From: Desulfobacteraceae bacterium
GTDB lineage: Bacteria; Desulfobacterota; Desulfobacteria; Desulfobacterales; JACKCP01
DNA length: 64,000 nucleotides
Direction of reading: 5' to 3'
Assembly (NCBI GenBank): GCA_020633955.1
Contig: JACKCP010000004.1
Span: 144,741-208,740, forward strand
The position numbers were made by a program, and so were the translations under genes. Shown piece by piece: positions 33,484-42,888 of this stretch (its first letter is position 1; each line of letters begins with the position of its first letter). The notes under the pieces are model-generated. The model was not told the DNA's origin, ran no database searches, and saw nothing but the letters and a program-made list of their open reading frames with translations.

Positions 33484-33640
33484 GGAATAATGTGTCCGAA
33501 ACAAGACTGATTATTATCCGGCATCAGATGGCTTTTCTGCTGCCGGATAGTTATTGGCCGGTTGATTGTTTGATGTAGAAATAAGATTTATCTCATTTCT
33601 GCCTGAAATTATTTCGCAGTTGAAAAATTAATTAATAATT

Positions 33641-33780
33641 AACCTAAAACAGCTGGTTTTTGTTCAGTCCAGAAAAGATGAAAAATTTAACCTTCAGGAT
33701 AAGTGGATAATTTTGAGGATTAAATTTTGAATCTAAGTAAAAAATGTACAAAAAATAAAATTTTTGATCAGCATCTGATA
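33641..33780 (+). repeat. Diverged TIR144 repeat
   Basis: Shares the internal blocks TTTAACCTTCAGGATAA, ATTTTGAGGATTAAATTTTG and AATCTAAG with the family; termini are only partly conserved. It fills much of the gap 33484-33878 between the rubredoxin-like gene and cydA; nothing else was recognised there. Confidence 0.65.
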
Positions 33781-33878
33781 AATAAAACATAAGTTTTTAT
33801 TAACTGTTTTTTTTCATTGTTAAAAAGTTTGAGGTTGATTGTTAAGCATAATAAATCTTTAAAAGTGAGGGGTAATAA

Positions 33879-35189
33879 ATGGATGTTGTATTTCTTTCCA
33901 GGCTGCAGTTTGCTGCTGCTACGATGTTCCACTTTTTGTTTGTGCCTCTGACTCTTGGCCTTTCCATAATTGTGGCATATATGGAAACCAAATACGTCAG
34001 AACAAAGGATCCTGTATATCTTTCAATGACAAAATTCTGGGGAAAGCTTTTTCTTATAAATTTTGCGGTTGGGGTTGTAACAGGAATTACCCTTGAATTC
34101 CAGTTTGGAACAAACTGGTCAAGATATTCAACCTATGTTGGTGATATTTTCGGGTCGCTTCTGGCAATAGAGGCAACAGTTGCTTTTTTTCTTGAATCAA
34201 CCCTTATCGGTATCTGGGTTTTTGGATGGAAAAAGCTATCTGCAAAGGCACATGCATTTGTAATGTGGCTTGTAGCAATAGGCGGAAGTCTTTCTGCTGT
34301 CTGGATTCTTATTGCCAATGCATGGATGCAGCATCCAGTAGGTTATACAATAAGAAACGGAAGAGCAGAGCTTACAGACTTTATTGCTGTAATTACACAG
34401 AAATTTGCAGTTTTAACCATTCTTCATACTTTGTCTGCTGCCTATGTCTTGAGTGCATTTTTTGTTATGAGTATAAGTGCCTGGCATCTTTTGAAAAAAA
34501 ACAATGTGGAATTTTTTTCAAAGTCATTTAAAATTGGTCTTGTCATGGGTCTTTTAAGCACAGTTTTTGTTGTTGCTGAAGGCGACTTTCATGCTGTTGA
34601 TGTTGCAAAGGTTCAGCCTGCAAAGCTTGCTGCAATGGAAACCCATTGGGAGACTCAGACAAAGGCGCCTGTTTTTCTTTTTTCATGGCCTGATGAAGAA
34701 AATGAAAGAAATATAATTGAAATAGGCAGAATTCCCGGAGTTTTAAGCTTTCTTGCATTTCATGATATAAATGCTCCTGTTCAGGGTTTAAAGGAATTTC
34801 CAAAGGATGAAAGGCCTCCTGTTGCAATAACAGCTCTTGCCTTTAAAATAATGGTTGGTCTTGGATTTTTATTTCTCGGGCTTATGATAACTGGGTGGTT
34901 TTTGAGAAATAAATTAAGTGAAAAACCCTGGTTTTTAAAAATTATGGTCGTATCTCTTCCACTTCCATACATAGCAATTGAAGCTGGATGGGTACTTGCT
35001 GAAGTTGGACGACAGCCTTGGATAGTATATGGCCTGTTAAAAACCTCTGATGCTGCTTCTCCAATAGCAGCAGGTCAGGTTCTTACAACTTTGATAGGGT
35101 TTATCGTTCTTTATGGTCTTCTTGGAATAGCAGGATTTTATATGATATTTAAAAATGCACTTAAAGGGCCAAAAGATCTGGCTCACTAA
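33879..35189 (+). CDS. cydA: Cytochrome bd ubiquinol oxidase subunit I
   Basis: Quinol-oxidising subunit of the high-affinity terminal oxidase, which removes oxygen and conserves energy. The 436-residue protein has nine or so membrane helices and the heme ligands expected: His18 in AAATMFHFLFVPLTLG, the buried Glu in ATVAFFLESTLIGIW, the second histidine in LTILHTLSAAYVLSAFF, and the conserved GWVLAEVGRQPWIVYGL. The Q-loop is short, as in many anaerobes. Start follows AAGTGAGGGG. cydB follows 83 bp downstream. Confidence 0.95.
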   Translation: MDVVFLSRLQFAAATMFHFLFVPLTLGLSIIVAYMETKYVRTKDPVYLSMTKFWGKLFLINFAVGVVTGITLEFQFGTNWSRYSTYVGDIFGSLLAIEATVAFFLESTLIGIWVFGWKKLSAKAHAFVMWLVAIGGSLSAVWILIANAWMQHPVGYTIRNGRAELTDFIAVITQKFAVLTILHTLSAAYVLSAFFVMSISAWHLLKKNNVEFFSKSFKIGLVMGLLSTVFVVAEGDFHAVDVAKVQPAKLAAMETHWETQTKAPVFLFSWPDEENERNIIEIGRIPGVLSFLAFHDINAPVQGLKEFPKDERPPVAITALAFKIMVGLGFLFLGLMITGWFLRNKLSEKPWFLKIMVVSLPLPYIAIEAGWVLAEVGRQPWIVYGLLKTSDAASPIAAGQVLTTLIGFIVLYGLLGIAGFYMIFKNALKGPKDLAH

Positions 35190-35272
35190 TGGATTTTAGG
35201 TATCAGGCTGATTTTGAAACTGTTTGATTTAAGATAAACCTAAACTGAAAATTTAATTTCGGAGGATATATT

Positions 35273-36289
35273 ATGATGCTCGAATCGACCTGGTTTTTTC
35301 TCTGGGGGCTTTTGTGGGCTGTCTTTTTCATGACAGACGGATTTGATCTTGGAATTGGAACTGTTTATCCTTTTCTTGGAAAAAATGATGAAGAAAAAAG
35401 AGTTATGATTAACTCTCTTGGTCCTTTATGGGATGGTAATGAAGTTTGGCTGATTACTGCAGGAGGGGTTACATTTGCAGCATTCCCGCTTGTTTATTCT
35501 GTTATGTTTTCTGCTCTCTACACTCCTTTGATGCTTATTTTGTTTGCTCTTATAATAAGAGGCGTCTCCTTTGAATTCAGAGGGCTTTCCAATAAAAAAT
35601 CATGGGTAAGAATCTGGGATACATCCATTTTTGTAGGCAGTTTTGTTCCTTCACTTTTATTTGGAGTTGCTTTTGCCAATATATTCATGGGGATTCCAAT
35701 AGATGAAAACGGAATAATGCAGGGAAATCTTTTTTCACTGTTAAACCCATATGGAATTTTAGGCGGGATCTTGTTTGTGGTACTTTTTGTTGTTCACGGA
35801 CTTTTATGGATATGCATAAGAGGTACAGAAAATTTGAAGCAGAGAGCTTCAAACCTGGTTAAGAAAGTCTGGATTGCTGAACTTGTTGTAATTGTCGGGT
35901 TTGTTTTTGCAAGTTATGTTTATACAGGTCTTTTTGAAAACTACTTCAAATATCCTGCTTTATGGCTTATTCTTGTTTTTGCAGTTATCTCCCTTTTAAT
36001 GATAAGGTTTTATATTTCAAAGGAAAAATATTTTTTTGCATGGGCTTCATCTGCTTCAACAATAGTCTTTTGCACATTCTTTGGAATAGCAGGGCTTTTT
36101 CCAAATCTTTTTCCTTCAAGCATTAATCCCGATTTCAGCCTTACAGCATTTAATTCTGCATCAAGCCCCTATACCTTAAAGATCATGCTTGGTGTGGTAA
36201 TAGTATTTGTTCCAATTGTTATAGCTTACCAGGGGTTTGCTTACAAAATGTTTTCAACTAAAGTTGATCCAAAGGATCTTACATATTAA
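35273..36289 (+). CDS. cydB: Cytochrome bd ubiquinol oxidase subunit II
   Basis: Second subunit of the bd oxidase, 338 residues, with about eight membrane helices. Typical motifs: LWAVFFMTDGFDLGIGTVYPF at the start and PLWDGNEVWLITAGGVTFAAFP near residues 50-71. Its ribosome-binding site (CGGAGGATATATT) precedes two consecutive ATG codons; the first is used here. No cydX or cydDC genes are seen nearby. Together with cydA it would protect the cell from traces of oxygen. Confidence 0.95.
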   Translation: MMLESTWFFLWGLLWAVFFMTDGFDLGIGTVYPFLGKNDEEKRVMINSLGPLWDGNEVWLITAGGVTFAAFPLVYSVMFSALYTPLMLILFALIIRGVSFEFRGLSNKKSWVRIWDTSIFVGSFVPSLLFGVAFANIFMGIPIDENGIMQGNLFSLLNPYGILGGILFVVLFVVHGLLWICIRGTENLKQRASNLVKKVWIAELVVIVGFVFASYVYTGLFENYFKYPALWLILVFAVISLLMIRFYISKEKYFFAWASSASTIVFCTFFGIAGLFPNLFPSSINPDFSLTAFNSASSPYTLKIMLGVVIVFVPIVIAYQGFAYKMFSTKVDPKDLTY

Positions 36290-36296
36290 ATTCTGA

Positions 36297-36325
36297 GCCA
36301 GATACCTGATTTCAGGCTGTCTGGC
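36297..36325 (+). terminator. Hairpin after cydB
   Basis: GCCAGA (36297-36302) pairs with TCTGGC (36320-36325) with an inner CCTGA/TCAGG stem; the T-tract comes about 20 nt later, so it is a candidate only. Confidence 0.45.
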
Positions 36326-36404
36326 CTTATTGTGAAAAAAAGTTTTTTTTATTCTTGACTTTAAACATCTATATGTGTATTTTCCTTTTGTTTTTAACGA
36401 CAAA

Positions 36405-36480
36405 GGGTCATTAACTCAGTCGGTAGAGTATCTGCCTTTTAAGCAGAGAGTCGTTGGTTCGAGTCCAACATGACCCACCA
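36405..36480 (+). tRNA. tRNA-Lys (anticodon TTT)
   Basis: A 76-nt cloverleaf: acceptor GGGTCAT/ATGACCC, anticodon loop CTTTTAA inside CTGC/GCAG, T-loop GGTTCGAGTCC, and encoded CCA at 36478-36480. Confidence 0.95.
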
Positions 36481-36483
36481 TGC

Positions 36484-36561
36484 GTCCCCATCGTCTAGCT
36501 CGGTCCAGGACACCGGCCTTTCACGCCGGCGACAGGGGTTCAAATCCCCTTGGGGACGCCA
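36484..36561 (+). tRNA. tRNA-Glu (anticodon TTC)
   Basis: Acceptor GTCCCCA with GGGGAC, anticodon loop CTTTCAC in CCGGC/GCCGG, T-loop GGTTCAAATCC and encoded CCA at 36559-36561. The D-loop is about two bases longer than in the E. coli homologue. Only 3 nt separate it from tRNA-Lys, so the two share a transcript. Confidence 0.95.
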
Positions 36562-36571
36562 CCAAAAAAAT

Positions 36572-36599
36572 AAGCTCTCAATTTTGAGAGCTTTTTTAT
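36572..36599 (+). terminator. Terminator of the tRNA-Lys/Glu unit
   Basis: AAGCTCTCAA pairs with TTGAGAGCTT across a 2-nt loop, followed by a T-rich tract. Confidence 0.85.
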
Positions 36600-36633
36600 T
36601 TTTCAGATCCATTTGAAATCAGTTGTGTAAAAA

Positions 36634-39600
36634 TCAGATCATTTTGGAAATATCCACAAATCTTTTTTCAAGTTTTTTTTCAGATACAGGGTACCTGGTT
36701 TTAAGTTCCTGTGCAAAAACAGAAATTTTCAATTCTTCAATATCCCAGAAGAAAGCCTCAGTTTCCTTTCGTTTTTCAAAAGAAGACTGTTCGTTTAATT
36801 CATCGAGAAGAGTCTCCAGGCGGTTCTGGAATTTTTTTATTACGCTGTTTTTCTGACTGTCCTTTGAAGGGTTTGATATACCTCTTTCAGCCCTTAGCCG
36901 TATTGCGGAAAGATATCTTGGTATGTTTTCAAGCTCATCGGCTGAATAAATTTTGAAAAAATTCGGTGTGACAAGATTTTTTGCACTTTTTATGCAGTCG
37001 TTTATCATTTCATAGATAAGAACTGTTTTTGAGTATTTAAGTTTAAGGCCGTTTAAAAATGTCCATAATTGATAAAATTCATTTAATATAAACTCTGTTT
37101 TTTCCTTTTTATCATTCAAGGCAAAATTTAGAGCTCTTTTTTCTTTTATTTCTTTCAAATAATCAAAAAATTCCTTGTCTGACCTTATATCCCTTAAAAG
37201 AATCTGATTTTTAACCGAGTCAAGAATTCCTTTCTCAATATTTTCCTTTTTATCAAAAATTTTAAAAATTTCAGGGTTGTCTGTTTTGAGTTTAATCTGA
37301 TTTTTAAGGTTTTTTATTTCAGTTGAAAGAATTTTTTCATAAAAGGCTTTTACACTTTTTATCTGTGCGCTTTGTGCATCTTTAATATTTGAAAAAAGTT
37401 TTAAAGCAGTTTTTTCACCGCTGGTTTCAAATGCCGGATAAAAAACCGGTGAATTTTCATTGTCAGGATAAACTTTTACTTTAGGTTCCAAAGTAAAGAA
37501 CTCCTTAATGTCCTCTTTTTCATAACTTTTTTTAAATTTTTTAATTTTGTCTGAATCTGGAAGAGCTGATGTGTCTATATTCTTGAGTATTAAAGGATTT
37601 CTTGAAACCGAAATTTTGGAGCCTTTGATATCTGTAAGCTCGATTCTCATGTTGAGATGTTCAGGGATTTTTACTTCAGAAATAATTTTGGCTGGAATAA
37701 GAATTTTAAACCTGTTTTTAATAAATTCAGAAAGATTTAATGCAAAAAGTTCGGAGCCGAAATTTATTTCACTTAAAATTATTTCAGTTTTTTCCTTTAT
37801 TGGATGAAGCATGGTTCTGTATTTTTTGGGAAGTCCTTTTAAAACTGCCTCAGTTTTTTCCTTTAGAAGGCCGGGTATTACAGTTTCAAGGTCAGGTGCT
37901 GAAATGTGCGAGGTTTTATTTACAGGTATTGATACTGTAATTCCGTCATTTTCTCCACCAGGGTTAAACTTGTATCTTAAACTGAAGTTTTCATCACCAA
38001 TACTGATTTTGTCGGGAAACTTTTCCTTTACTTCATTTTCAGGATCGTAGTTCATAAGATCTTCTTTTTTCATAATAAGAAAGTCGTGTCCTTTTTTTCT
38101 TATTATGTTTTTAAGTGTTCTTATGTCTGAAACTTCAGGTATTCTTTTCTCATAAAAATCTATAATTTCGTTTTCACTTACCAGAATATCCCTTTTTCTG
38201 AGTCTTTCTTCGAGGTCTTTTATTTTTTCTGCTGTTTCAATATTTTTTTTAAGAAATTCCAGATTGTCCTTTACCTGGTTCTGGTAAAGAGCCTGAGAGT
38301 AAAATATTCTTGCAGCTTCGTCTTTGTTGAATGAGTGGTAGGGGATTTTTTTATCTTTAGATATAATTAGCCCGTAAAGGGATTTCTGGCTGAAGGCGAC
38401 AACTCTTCCCTCATTTTTTTCGTAATGGGGGTCATATACCGTTATTTTTAAAAGATCTTTTCCAATTTCTTCTATCCAGTCCGGCTCAACAAATCCTGCT
38501 GTTCTTGCAAAAACCCTTGAGGTCTCAACTATATCTGCTGCAACTATCCAGTCAGGCGGCTCTTTGAAAAGGCCTGAGCCTGGAAAAATCATGACTTCTC
38601 TGTTTTTTGCAGCCTTGTAGAATTTTTTTTCAGAAAGAACTGCAATATTTGAAAGATAGCCGGAAAGAATAGCCTTATGTATTGCTTCATAAAGGGGCCC
38701 TGTTTTTGAATTTTTGTCTCCGGAAGCAGACGGTTTTTCTTTTGTGTTTTTTATTTCTTCATCTTCTAAGATTCCTTCAATCTGGGTATACAGATCTCTC
38801 CATTCCTTAAGTCTTCTGAATGAGAGAAAATATTTCTTGGAAAATCTTCCTATTGCTCCGGTTGAAAGCTTGTTTTTGCTTTCAAAATTAAATTTTTTCC
38901 AGATATTTAAAATTGTAATGAAATCAGACAAAGGATCTGTAAATACAGCCTGAGCCTGCAAAGCTTTCTGGCGGTTGTCATCTGGAAGTTCCCTCGGGTC
39001 TCCGGCTGTTATTCCCGACACTATTGCAGTAATTTCCTCAAGACATCCTCTTTTTGATGCTTCGATCAGCATTCTTGAAAGTTTGGGATCAAGGGGAAGT
39101 TTGGCCATCTGAGCACCTGTTTCAGTCAGGCTGTAAATCCCTTTTCTGCCGGTTTCCTTAATTGCACCAAGTTCGGTTAAAAGGTTGTATCCGTCGTTTA
39201 TGTTTTTTGTCTCAGGCCTGTCAATAAAAGGAAAATCCTTTATGTCTCCAAGCTTTAAGGCAGTCATTTTTAAAAGAACATCAGAAAGGTTTGATCTTAA
39301 AATTTCGGGGAGGGTAAATTTAGGTCTTGATTCATAGTCCTCTTCACTGAAAAGTCTTATGCACACACCGTTTGAAACCCTTCCGCACCTTCCTTTTCTC
39401 TGGTCTGCACTGCTTTTTGAAACAGGGGTTACAGGAAGCGAGGTTGTTCTTGAGGATGCAATATATGAAGGGATTCTTGCAAGCCCTGTATCGATTACAT
39501 ATTTGATTCCAGGTATTGTAATGGATGTTTCCGCAACATTTGTTGACACAACAATTTTCTGACCTGATACAGGTTTGAATACCCTCTGCTGAAGATGGGA

Positions 39601-40575
39601 TGGGAGCCTTGCAAAAAGAGGCATTATATGAGCCTTGTCATCAAGCCTTCCTTTGAGTTTATCTATTGTTTCCGAGATATCGTTTTCTGTGGGCATGAAA
39701 ATAAGGGTATCGCCGTTCTGCTCATTTTTTATAAGATCAAAGGCATTTGCAGCAAGGACTGATAAATCAGCTTCTTCATCATCTTCACTTTTTTCCGGAG
39801 GCAGATAAATTGTTTCAACCGGATACATTCTTCCCGAAACTTCAATAACAGGTGCATTGTCAAAAGCTTTGGAAAATTTTTCGGTGTCTATTGTTGCAGA
39901 AGTGATAATAAGTTTTAAGTCTTTTCTTTTTTTTACAAGTTTTAAAAGAAAGCCGAGTATAAAATCAATGTTAAGGCTTCTTTCATGGGCCTCATCTACA
40001 ATTATTGTATCATAGGAATTTAAAAACCTGTCCGTAAGTGTTTCGGCAAGCAAAATTCCGTCTGTCATTACCTTGATTATGGTATTTTCATTTGTTTTGT
40101 CAGCAAACCTTATTTTGTATCCAGCTGTTTTAAAATCACTTTCAAAAAGTTCTTCTGTTATTCTCTGGGCAACAGAAACAGCTGCAATTCTTCTTGGCTG
40201 GGTAAGAGCTATTGCACCTTTTATACCTCTTCCAGCTTCAAGGCATATTTTAGGAATCTGGGTTGTCTTTCCGGAACCTGTTTCTCCGGAAATAATTACA
40301 ACCTGATTCTTTATTATTTTGTCTTTAATCTCCTCTTTTTTTGAATTTACCGGAAGATTTTCATCAAAAATCGGCTTTGGTATAAGAGATTTTCTTGTTT
40401 TTAAACCAAGCTTTGCTTTTTTAATCTCAATTTCAATTTTTTCAATAACTTCACTGGAAACAGGTCTGTTTTGTTTTTGAAGTTTTTTTATTTTTTTTTG
40501 AAGATAAAATTTGTCTCTTATGGAAAGAGAGCTTGTTTTGCTGTAAACTTTATATAATAAATCTTTTTCAGTCAT
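36634..40575 (-). CDS. hrpA: ATP-dependent RNA helicase HrpA-like (DEAH)
   Basis: Unwinds RNA and acts on stalled ribosomes in E. coli. The 1313-residue protein has Walker A GETGSGKTTQIP (about 94-105), the DEAH box in IIVDEAHERSLN, SATIDTEKFS, then helicase C motifs (VSTNVAETSITIPGIKYVIDTG and the QRKGRCGRVSNGVCIRLF arginine finger region), a helicase-associated domain, an OB-like region (PHYEKNEGRVVAFSQKSLYG) and the long C-terminal DUF3418 region typical of HrpA. The size is near the E. coli protein (1300). It is divergent from the ODP gene with 67 bp between starts. Confidence 0.95.
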   Translation of the reverse strand: MTEKDLLYKVYSKTSSLSIRDKFYLQKKIKKLQKQNRPVSSEVIEKIEIEIKKAKLGLKTRKSLIPKPIFDENLPVNSKKEEIKDKIIKNQVVIISGETGSGKTTQIPKICLEAGRGIKGAIALTQPRRIAAVSVAQRITEELFESDFKTAGYKIRFADKTNENTIIKVMTDGILLAETLTDRFLNSYDTIIVDEAHERSLNIDFILGFLLKLVKKRKDLKLIITSATIDTEKFSKAFDNAPVIEVSGRMYPVETIYLPPEKSEDDEEADLSVLAANAFDLIKNEQNGDTLIFMPTENDISETIDKLKGRLDDKAHIMPLFARLPSHLQQRVFKPVSGQKIVVSTNVAETSITIPGIKYVIDTGLARIPSYIASSRTTSLPVTPVSKSSADQRKGRCGRVSNGVCIRLFSEEDYESRPKFTLPEILRSNLSDVLLKMTALKLGDIKDFPFIDRPETKNINDGYNLLTELGAIKETGRKGIYSLTETGAQMAKLPLDPKLSRMLIEASKRGCLEEITAIVSGITAGDPRELPDDNRQKALQAQAVFTDPLSDFITILNIWKKFNFESKNKLSTGAIGRFSKKYFLSFRRLKEWRDLYTQIEGILEDEEIKNTKEKPSASGDKNSKTGPLYEAIHKAILSGYLSNIAVLSEKKFYKAAKNREVMIFPGSGLFKEPPDWIVAADIVETSRVFARTAGFVEPDWIEEIGKDLLKITVYDPHYEKNEGRVVAFSQKSLYGLIISKDKKIPYHSFNKDEAARIFYSQALYQNQVKDNLEFLKKNIETAEKIKDLEERLRKRDILVSENEIIDFYEKRIPEVSDIRTLKNIIRKKGHDFLIMKKEDLMNYDPENEVKEKFPDKISIGDENFSLRYKFNPGGENDGITVSIPVNKTSHISAPDLETVIPGLLKEKTEAVLKGLPKKYRTMLHPIKEKTEIILSEINFGSELFALNLSEFIKNRFKILIPAKIISEVKIPEHLNMRIELTDIKGSKISVSRNPLILKNIDTSALPDSDKIKKFKKSYEKEDIKEFFTLEPKVKVYPDNENSPVFYPAFETSGEKTALKLFSNIKDAQSAQIKSVKAFYEKILSTEIKNLKNQIKLKTDNPEIFKIFDKKENIEKGILDSVKNQILLRDIRSDKEFFDYLKEIKEKRALNFALNDKKEKTEFILNEFYQLWTFLNGLKLKYSKTVLIYEMINDCIKSAKNLVTPNFFKIYSADELENIPRYLSAIRLRAERGISNPSKDSQKNSVIKKFQNRLETLLDELNEQSSFEKRKETEAFFWDIEELKISVFAQELKTRYPVSEKKLEKRFVDISKMI

Positions 40576-40642
40576 ATTTTGCCATTTTATGGTTAAATTA
40601 AACTCCAGTAGTTTTATATAATAGAAAATCCGGAGTAAATAA

Positions 40643-41524
40643 ATGTTTGATGATAAAAAAATGTTTGAGCCTGTTGAGATTGGTAAAGGTGTTTTCTGGA
40701 CAGGTTTTTATGATAAGGCTGCCGATCTTCACTGCAATCCCTATCTTATAGTTGAAGGTGACGAAGCAGTTTTGATTGACGGAGGAAGCCGGCCTGATTT
40801 TCCGGGTGTCATGATGAAAATTATGAAAACAGGGATAATTCCAGAAAATATCAAGGCTCTGATTTACCAGCATTATGATCCTGATCTGTGCGGAAGTCTT
40901 CCACATCTTGAAAGCATAATTGACAGCCCTGGCCTCAGGATACTGACCAATACTGAAAACATAAGATTCATAAGGCATTATGGAGGCAGTACCCCGGTTC
41001 AAAGCCTTGATACCATAGGATACAAATTCAGCTTTAAAAGCGGGCGTACACTTGAGTTTTTCAATACTCCATATGCACATACCCAGGGGAGTTTTATAAC
41101 CTTTGACCATGACACAGGAATTCTTTTTACAAGTGATCTTTTCGGAAGCTATTCAAATAACTGGCAGCTTTTTTTAAAGCTGGAAGAAAAATGCCTTGAC
41201 TGTTCTCTGGAAGGAAAATGTCCCTCTGGATTGAGTATTTGTCCTGTAAAAAGCGTTTGTCAGTTTCACAAGGGACTTATGACTTCTGAACGAGCATTAA
41301 AATATGCAATGGAAGTGATTTCATCCATACCCTTTGAAAAAATTGCACCACAGCATGGAAGTATTCTTGAGGATTTAGAAACAATTGTCTGTATAGTAAA
41401 ACACTTGAAAAATCTTAAAGATGTTGGAGTTGATGCTTATTTAAAAGGGCTTTCATATGATAAAATCGGCAATATTAATCCTCTCTTAAAAAGACTTGAA
41501 TTGAAAGGGAGACATATTGGCTGA
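40643..41524 (+). CDS. MBL-fold di-iron (ODP/FprA-like) oxygen- or NO-binding protein
   Basis: A 293-residue metallo-beta-lactamase-fold protein with ligands in flavodiiron order: His77, Asp79 and Asp81 in YQHYDPDLCGS (flavodiiron proteins have HxExD), His146 in YAHTQGSF, Asp165 in FTSDLFGSY and His238 in APQHGS. There is no C-terminal flavodoxin, so electron transfer to make a true reductase is not obvious; related ODP domains act as oxygen sensors. Five cysteines (184, 187, 193, 200, 206) form an insert between Asp165 and His238. The gene overlaps the next, a histidine kinase, by 8 bp, suggesting it senses oxygen or NO for that kinase; this is inference. Confidence 0.82.
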   Translation: MFDDKKMFEPVEIGKGVFWTGFYDKAADLHCNPYLIVEGDEAVLIDGGSRPDFPGVMMKIMKTGIIPENIKALIYQHYDPDLCGSLPHLESIIDSPGLRILTNTENIRFIRHYGGSTPVQSLDTIGYKFSFKSGRTLEFFNTPYAHTQGSFITFDHDTGILFTSDLFGSYSNNWQLFLKLEEKCLDCSLEGKCPSGLSICPVKSVCQFHKGLMTSERALKYAMEVISSIPFEKIAPQHGSILEDLETIVCIVKHLKNLKDVGVDAYLKGLSYDKIGNINPLLKRLELKGRHIG

Positions 41525-42356
41525 TATAGATAATAGATATATAATTGACTATTTTGAGCTCAAGGCAAAACTTGAAGATGAAAAGATCGAGGGCGGACTT
41601 TTAAAAAACCTTGTGATTGAATATTCAAAACAGGAAAGAAAGCTTGCTGAGCTTGTGAAGCAGAAAAATTATATTCTTGGCATGGCTGCCCATGACATAA
41701 GAAATCCTCTTGCATCAATAAAGGGATTTGCAGATCTTTTAAAGGATAATAGTGTAGGTGAGCTTAATACTACCCAAAAGGAATTTATATCAATTATTTC
41801 AAATGCAGCCTCAGATCTTCTGGTGCTTTTAAATGATCTCCTTGATTTCGCTTCGGTTTCACAGGGCAGTATAGAACTTGATTTAAAGGAAAACAGTCTG
41901 TCAGAGCTTCTTTTGGAAAGGATAAGGCTTATTGGGCCTCTTGCAGAGAAAAAGGATATTAAAATTGTTTTTACTGGTATTTTTGATGAAAGAACAATTT
42001 TTTTTGACAGAAAAAAAATTGTTCAGGTGATAGACAACCTCCTGAGCAATGCAGTAAAGTATTCATTTATTGGTACAAAGGTATCTGTAGAAATATATCA
42101 TAAAATAAATGAAGAATCTGTTTGTCTGGATATCTATGACAGTGGTCCTGGTATACCCGAAGGTGAAGAAAAAAAACTTTTTGGAGAATTCAAAAAACTA
42201 AATGTTTCTCCCACAGGCGGAGAAACAAGCACAGGACTTGGGCTTGCCATTTCAAAAAAAATTGTTGAAGCACATAAGGGAAAAATTTACGGAAAAAATA
42301 GTGATAAAACTTCTGGAGCTGTTTTTGGGTTTTGTCTTCCATATGAGGTTAATTAA
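41517..42356 (+). CDS. Cytoplasmic histidine kinase paired with the ODP protein
   Basis: A 279-residue kinase without membrane helices or recognisable sensor domain. A short N-terminal coiled coil (residues about 10-45) leads to HisKA with His59 in GMAAHDIRNPLASIKGFADLL-like context, then an ATPase domain with DNLLSNAVKYS, DIYDSGPGIPEGEE and STGLGLAISKKIVEAH. The start is a TTG preceded by AAGGGAG, inside the ODP gene (8-bp overlap). Because it has no sensor of its own, it probably receives the signal from the ODP protein. The next gene's ATG overlaps its stop by 1 bp. Confidence 0.85.
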   Translation: MADIDNRYIIDYFELKAKLEDEKIEGGLLKNLVIEYSKQERKLAELVKQKNYILGMAAHDIRNPLASIKGFADLLKDNSVGELNTTQKEFISIISNAASDLLVLLNDLLDFASVSQGSIELDLKENSLSELLLERIRLIGPLAEKKDIKIVFTGIFDERTIFFDRKKIVQVIDNLLSNAVKYSFIGTKVSVEIYHKINEESVCLDIYDSGPGIPEGEEKKLFGEFKKLNVSPTGGETSTGLGLAISKKIVEAHKGKIYGKNSDKTSGAVFGFCLPYEVN

Positions 42357-42739
42357 TGAAAAAATTGAGTTGTATTATTGTTGATGATGAGTTTCACATA
42401 AGAGTTTTTATGAAATCAGTATTAAAAATTCTGGGGATAAATGTATCTGGTGAAGCCCCAAACGGTGAAAAAGGAATTGAAATTTTTAAGGAACTGAAAC
42501 CCGATCTGGTTTTTATGGATATAAATATGCCGGTAAAAACAGGAGATGAGGCATTAAAGGAAATGAAACAATTAAACCCCTATTCAATGATTATTATGCT
42601 TACTTCAGTTGCGGATATGGAAACTGTTGAAAACTGCATAAAGGATGGGGCGGACTTTTATATCAGGAAAGATACTCCAGTGGATGAACTTAAATCAATA
42701 ATTTCAGAACTTGTTGATACAAGGTTTGGTATCTTATGA
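42356..42739 (+). CDS. Single-domain response regulator
   Basis: A 127-residue CheY-like receiver: acidic pair Asp10-Asp11 in CIIVDDEFH, phospho-acceptor Asp55 in LVFMDINMPVKTGDEAL, switch threonine in MLTSVADM and the lysine in YIRKDTP. No output domain is attached, so it must act by protein contact, possibly on the ATPase encoded two genes later. Its ATG shares a base with the kinase stop, and its TGA overlaps the next small gene (ATGA). Confidence 0.88.
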   Translation: MKKLSCIIVDDEFHIRVFMKSVLKILGINVSGEAPNGEKGIEIFKELKPDLVFMDINMPVKTGDEALKEMKQLNPYSMIIMLTSVADMETVENCIKDGADFYIRKDTPVDELKSIISELVDTRFGIL

Positions 42740-42888
42740 CAAAATATATTTTAAAAGATCTTTTAAAAGAGATTGAACAGGATGAAAAAGCAGCTGAAAA
42801 AGAAGTAAGAAGAAAACTTTCACAATCTGAAATTAGGAAAATCCTTTCATCTCTTTCAAAAAAGGAAGAGCCTGATGAGAAACGATAA
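42736..42888 (+). CDS. Small charged protein between response regulator and ATPase
   Basis: A 50-residue open frame, beginning MTKYILKDLLKEIEQDEKAA and ending KKEEPDEKR. It overlaps the regulator by 4 bp (ATGA) and the ATPase gene by 14 bp, which is exactly the arrangement of a translated, coupled gene. It is nearly all charged and helix-forming with no cysteine or membrane segment. It may link the regulator to the ATPase; function unknown. Codon use looks like that of its neighbours. Confidence 0.65.
   Translation: MTKYILKDLLKEIEQDEKAAEKEVRRKLSQSEIRKILSSLSKKEEPDEKR

Noticed and set aside
36405..36561. tRNAs as part of an rRNA operon
   Set aside because: They are followed at once by a terminator and hrpA; no rRNA sequence is nearby.
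40643..41524. True flavodiiron NO/O2 reductase
   Set aside because: Only the MBL domain is present; no flavodoxin domain follows and the Glu ligand is replaced by Asp.
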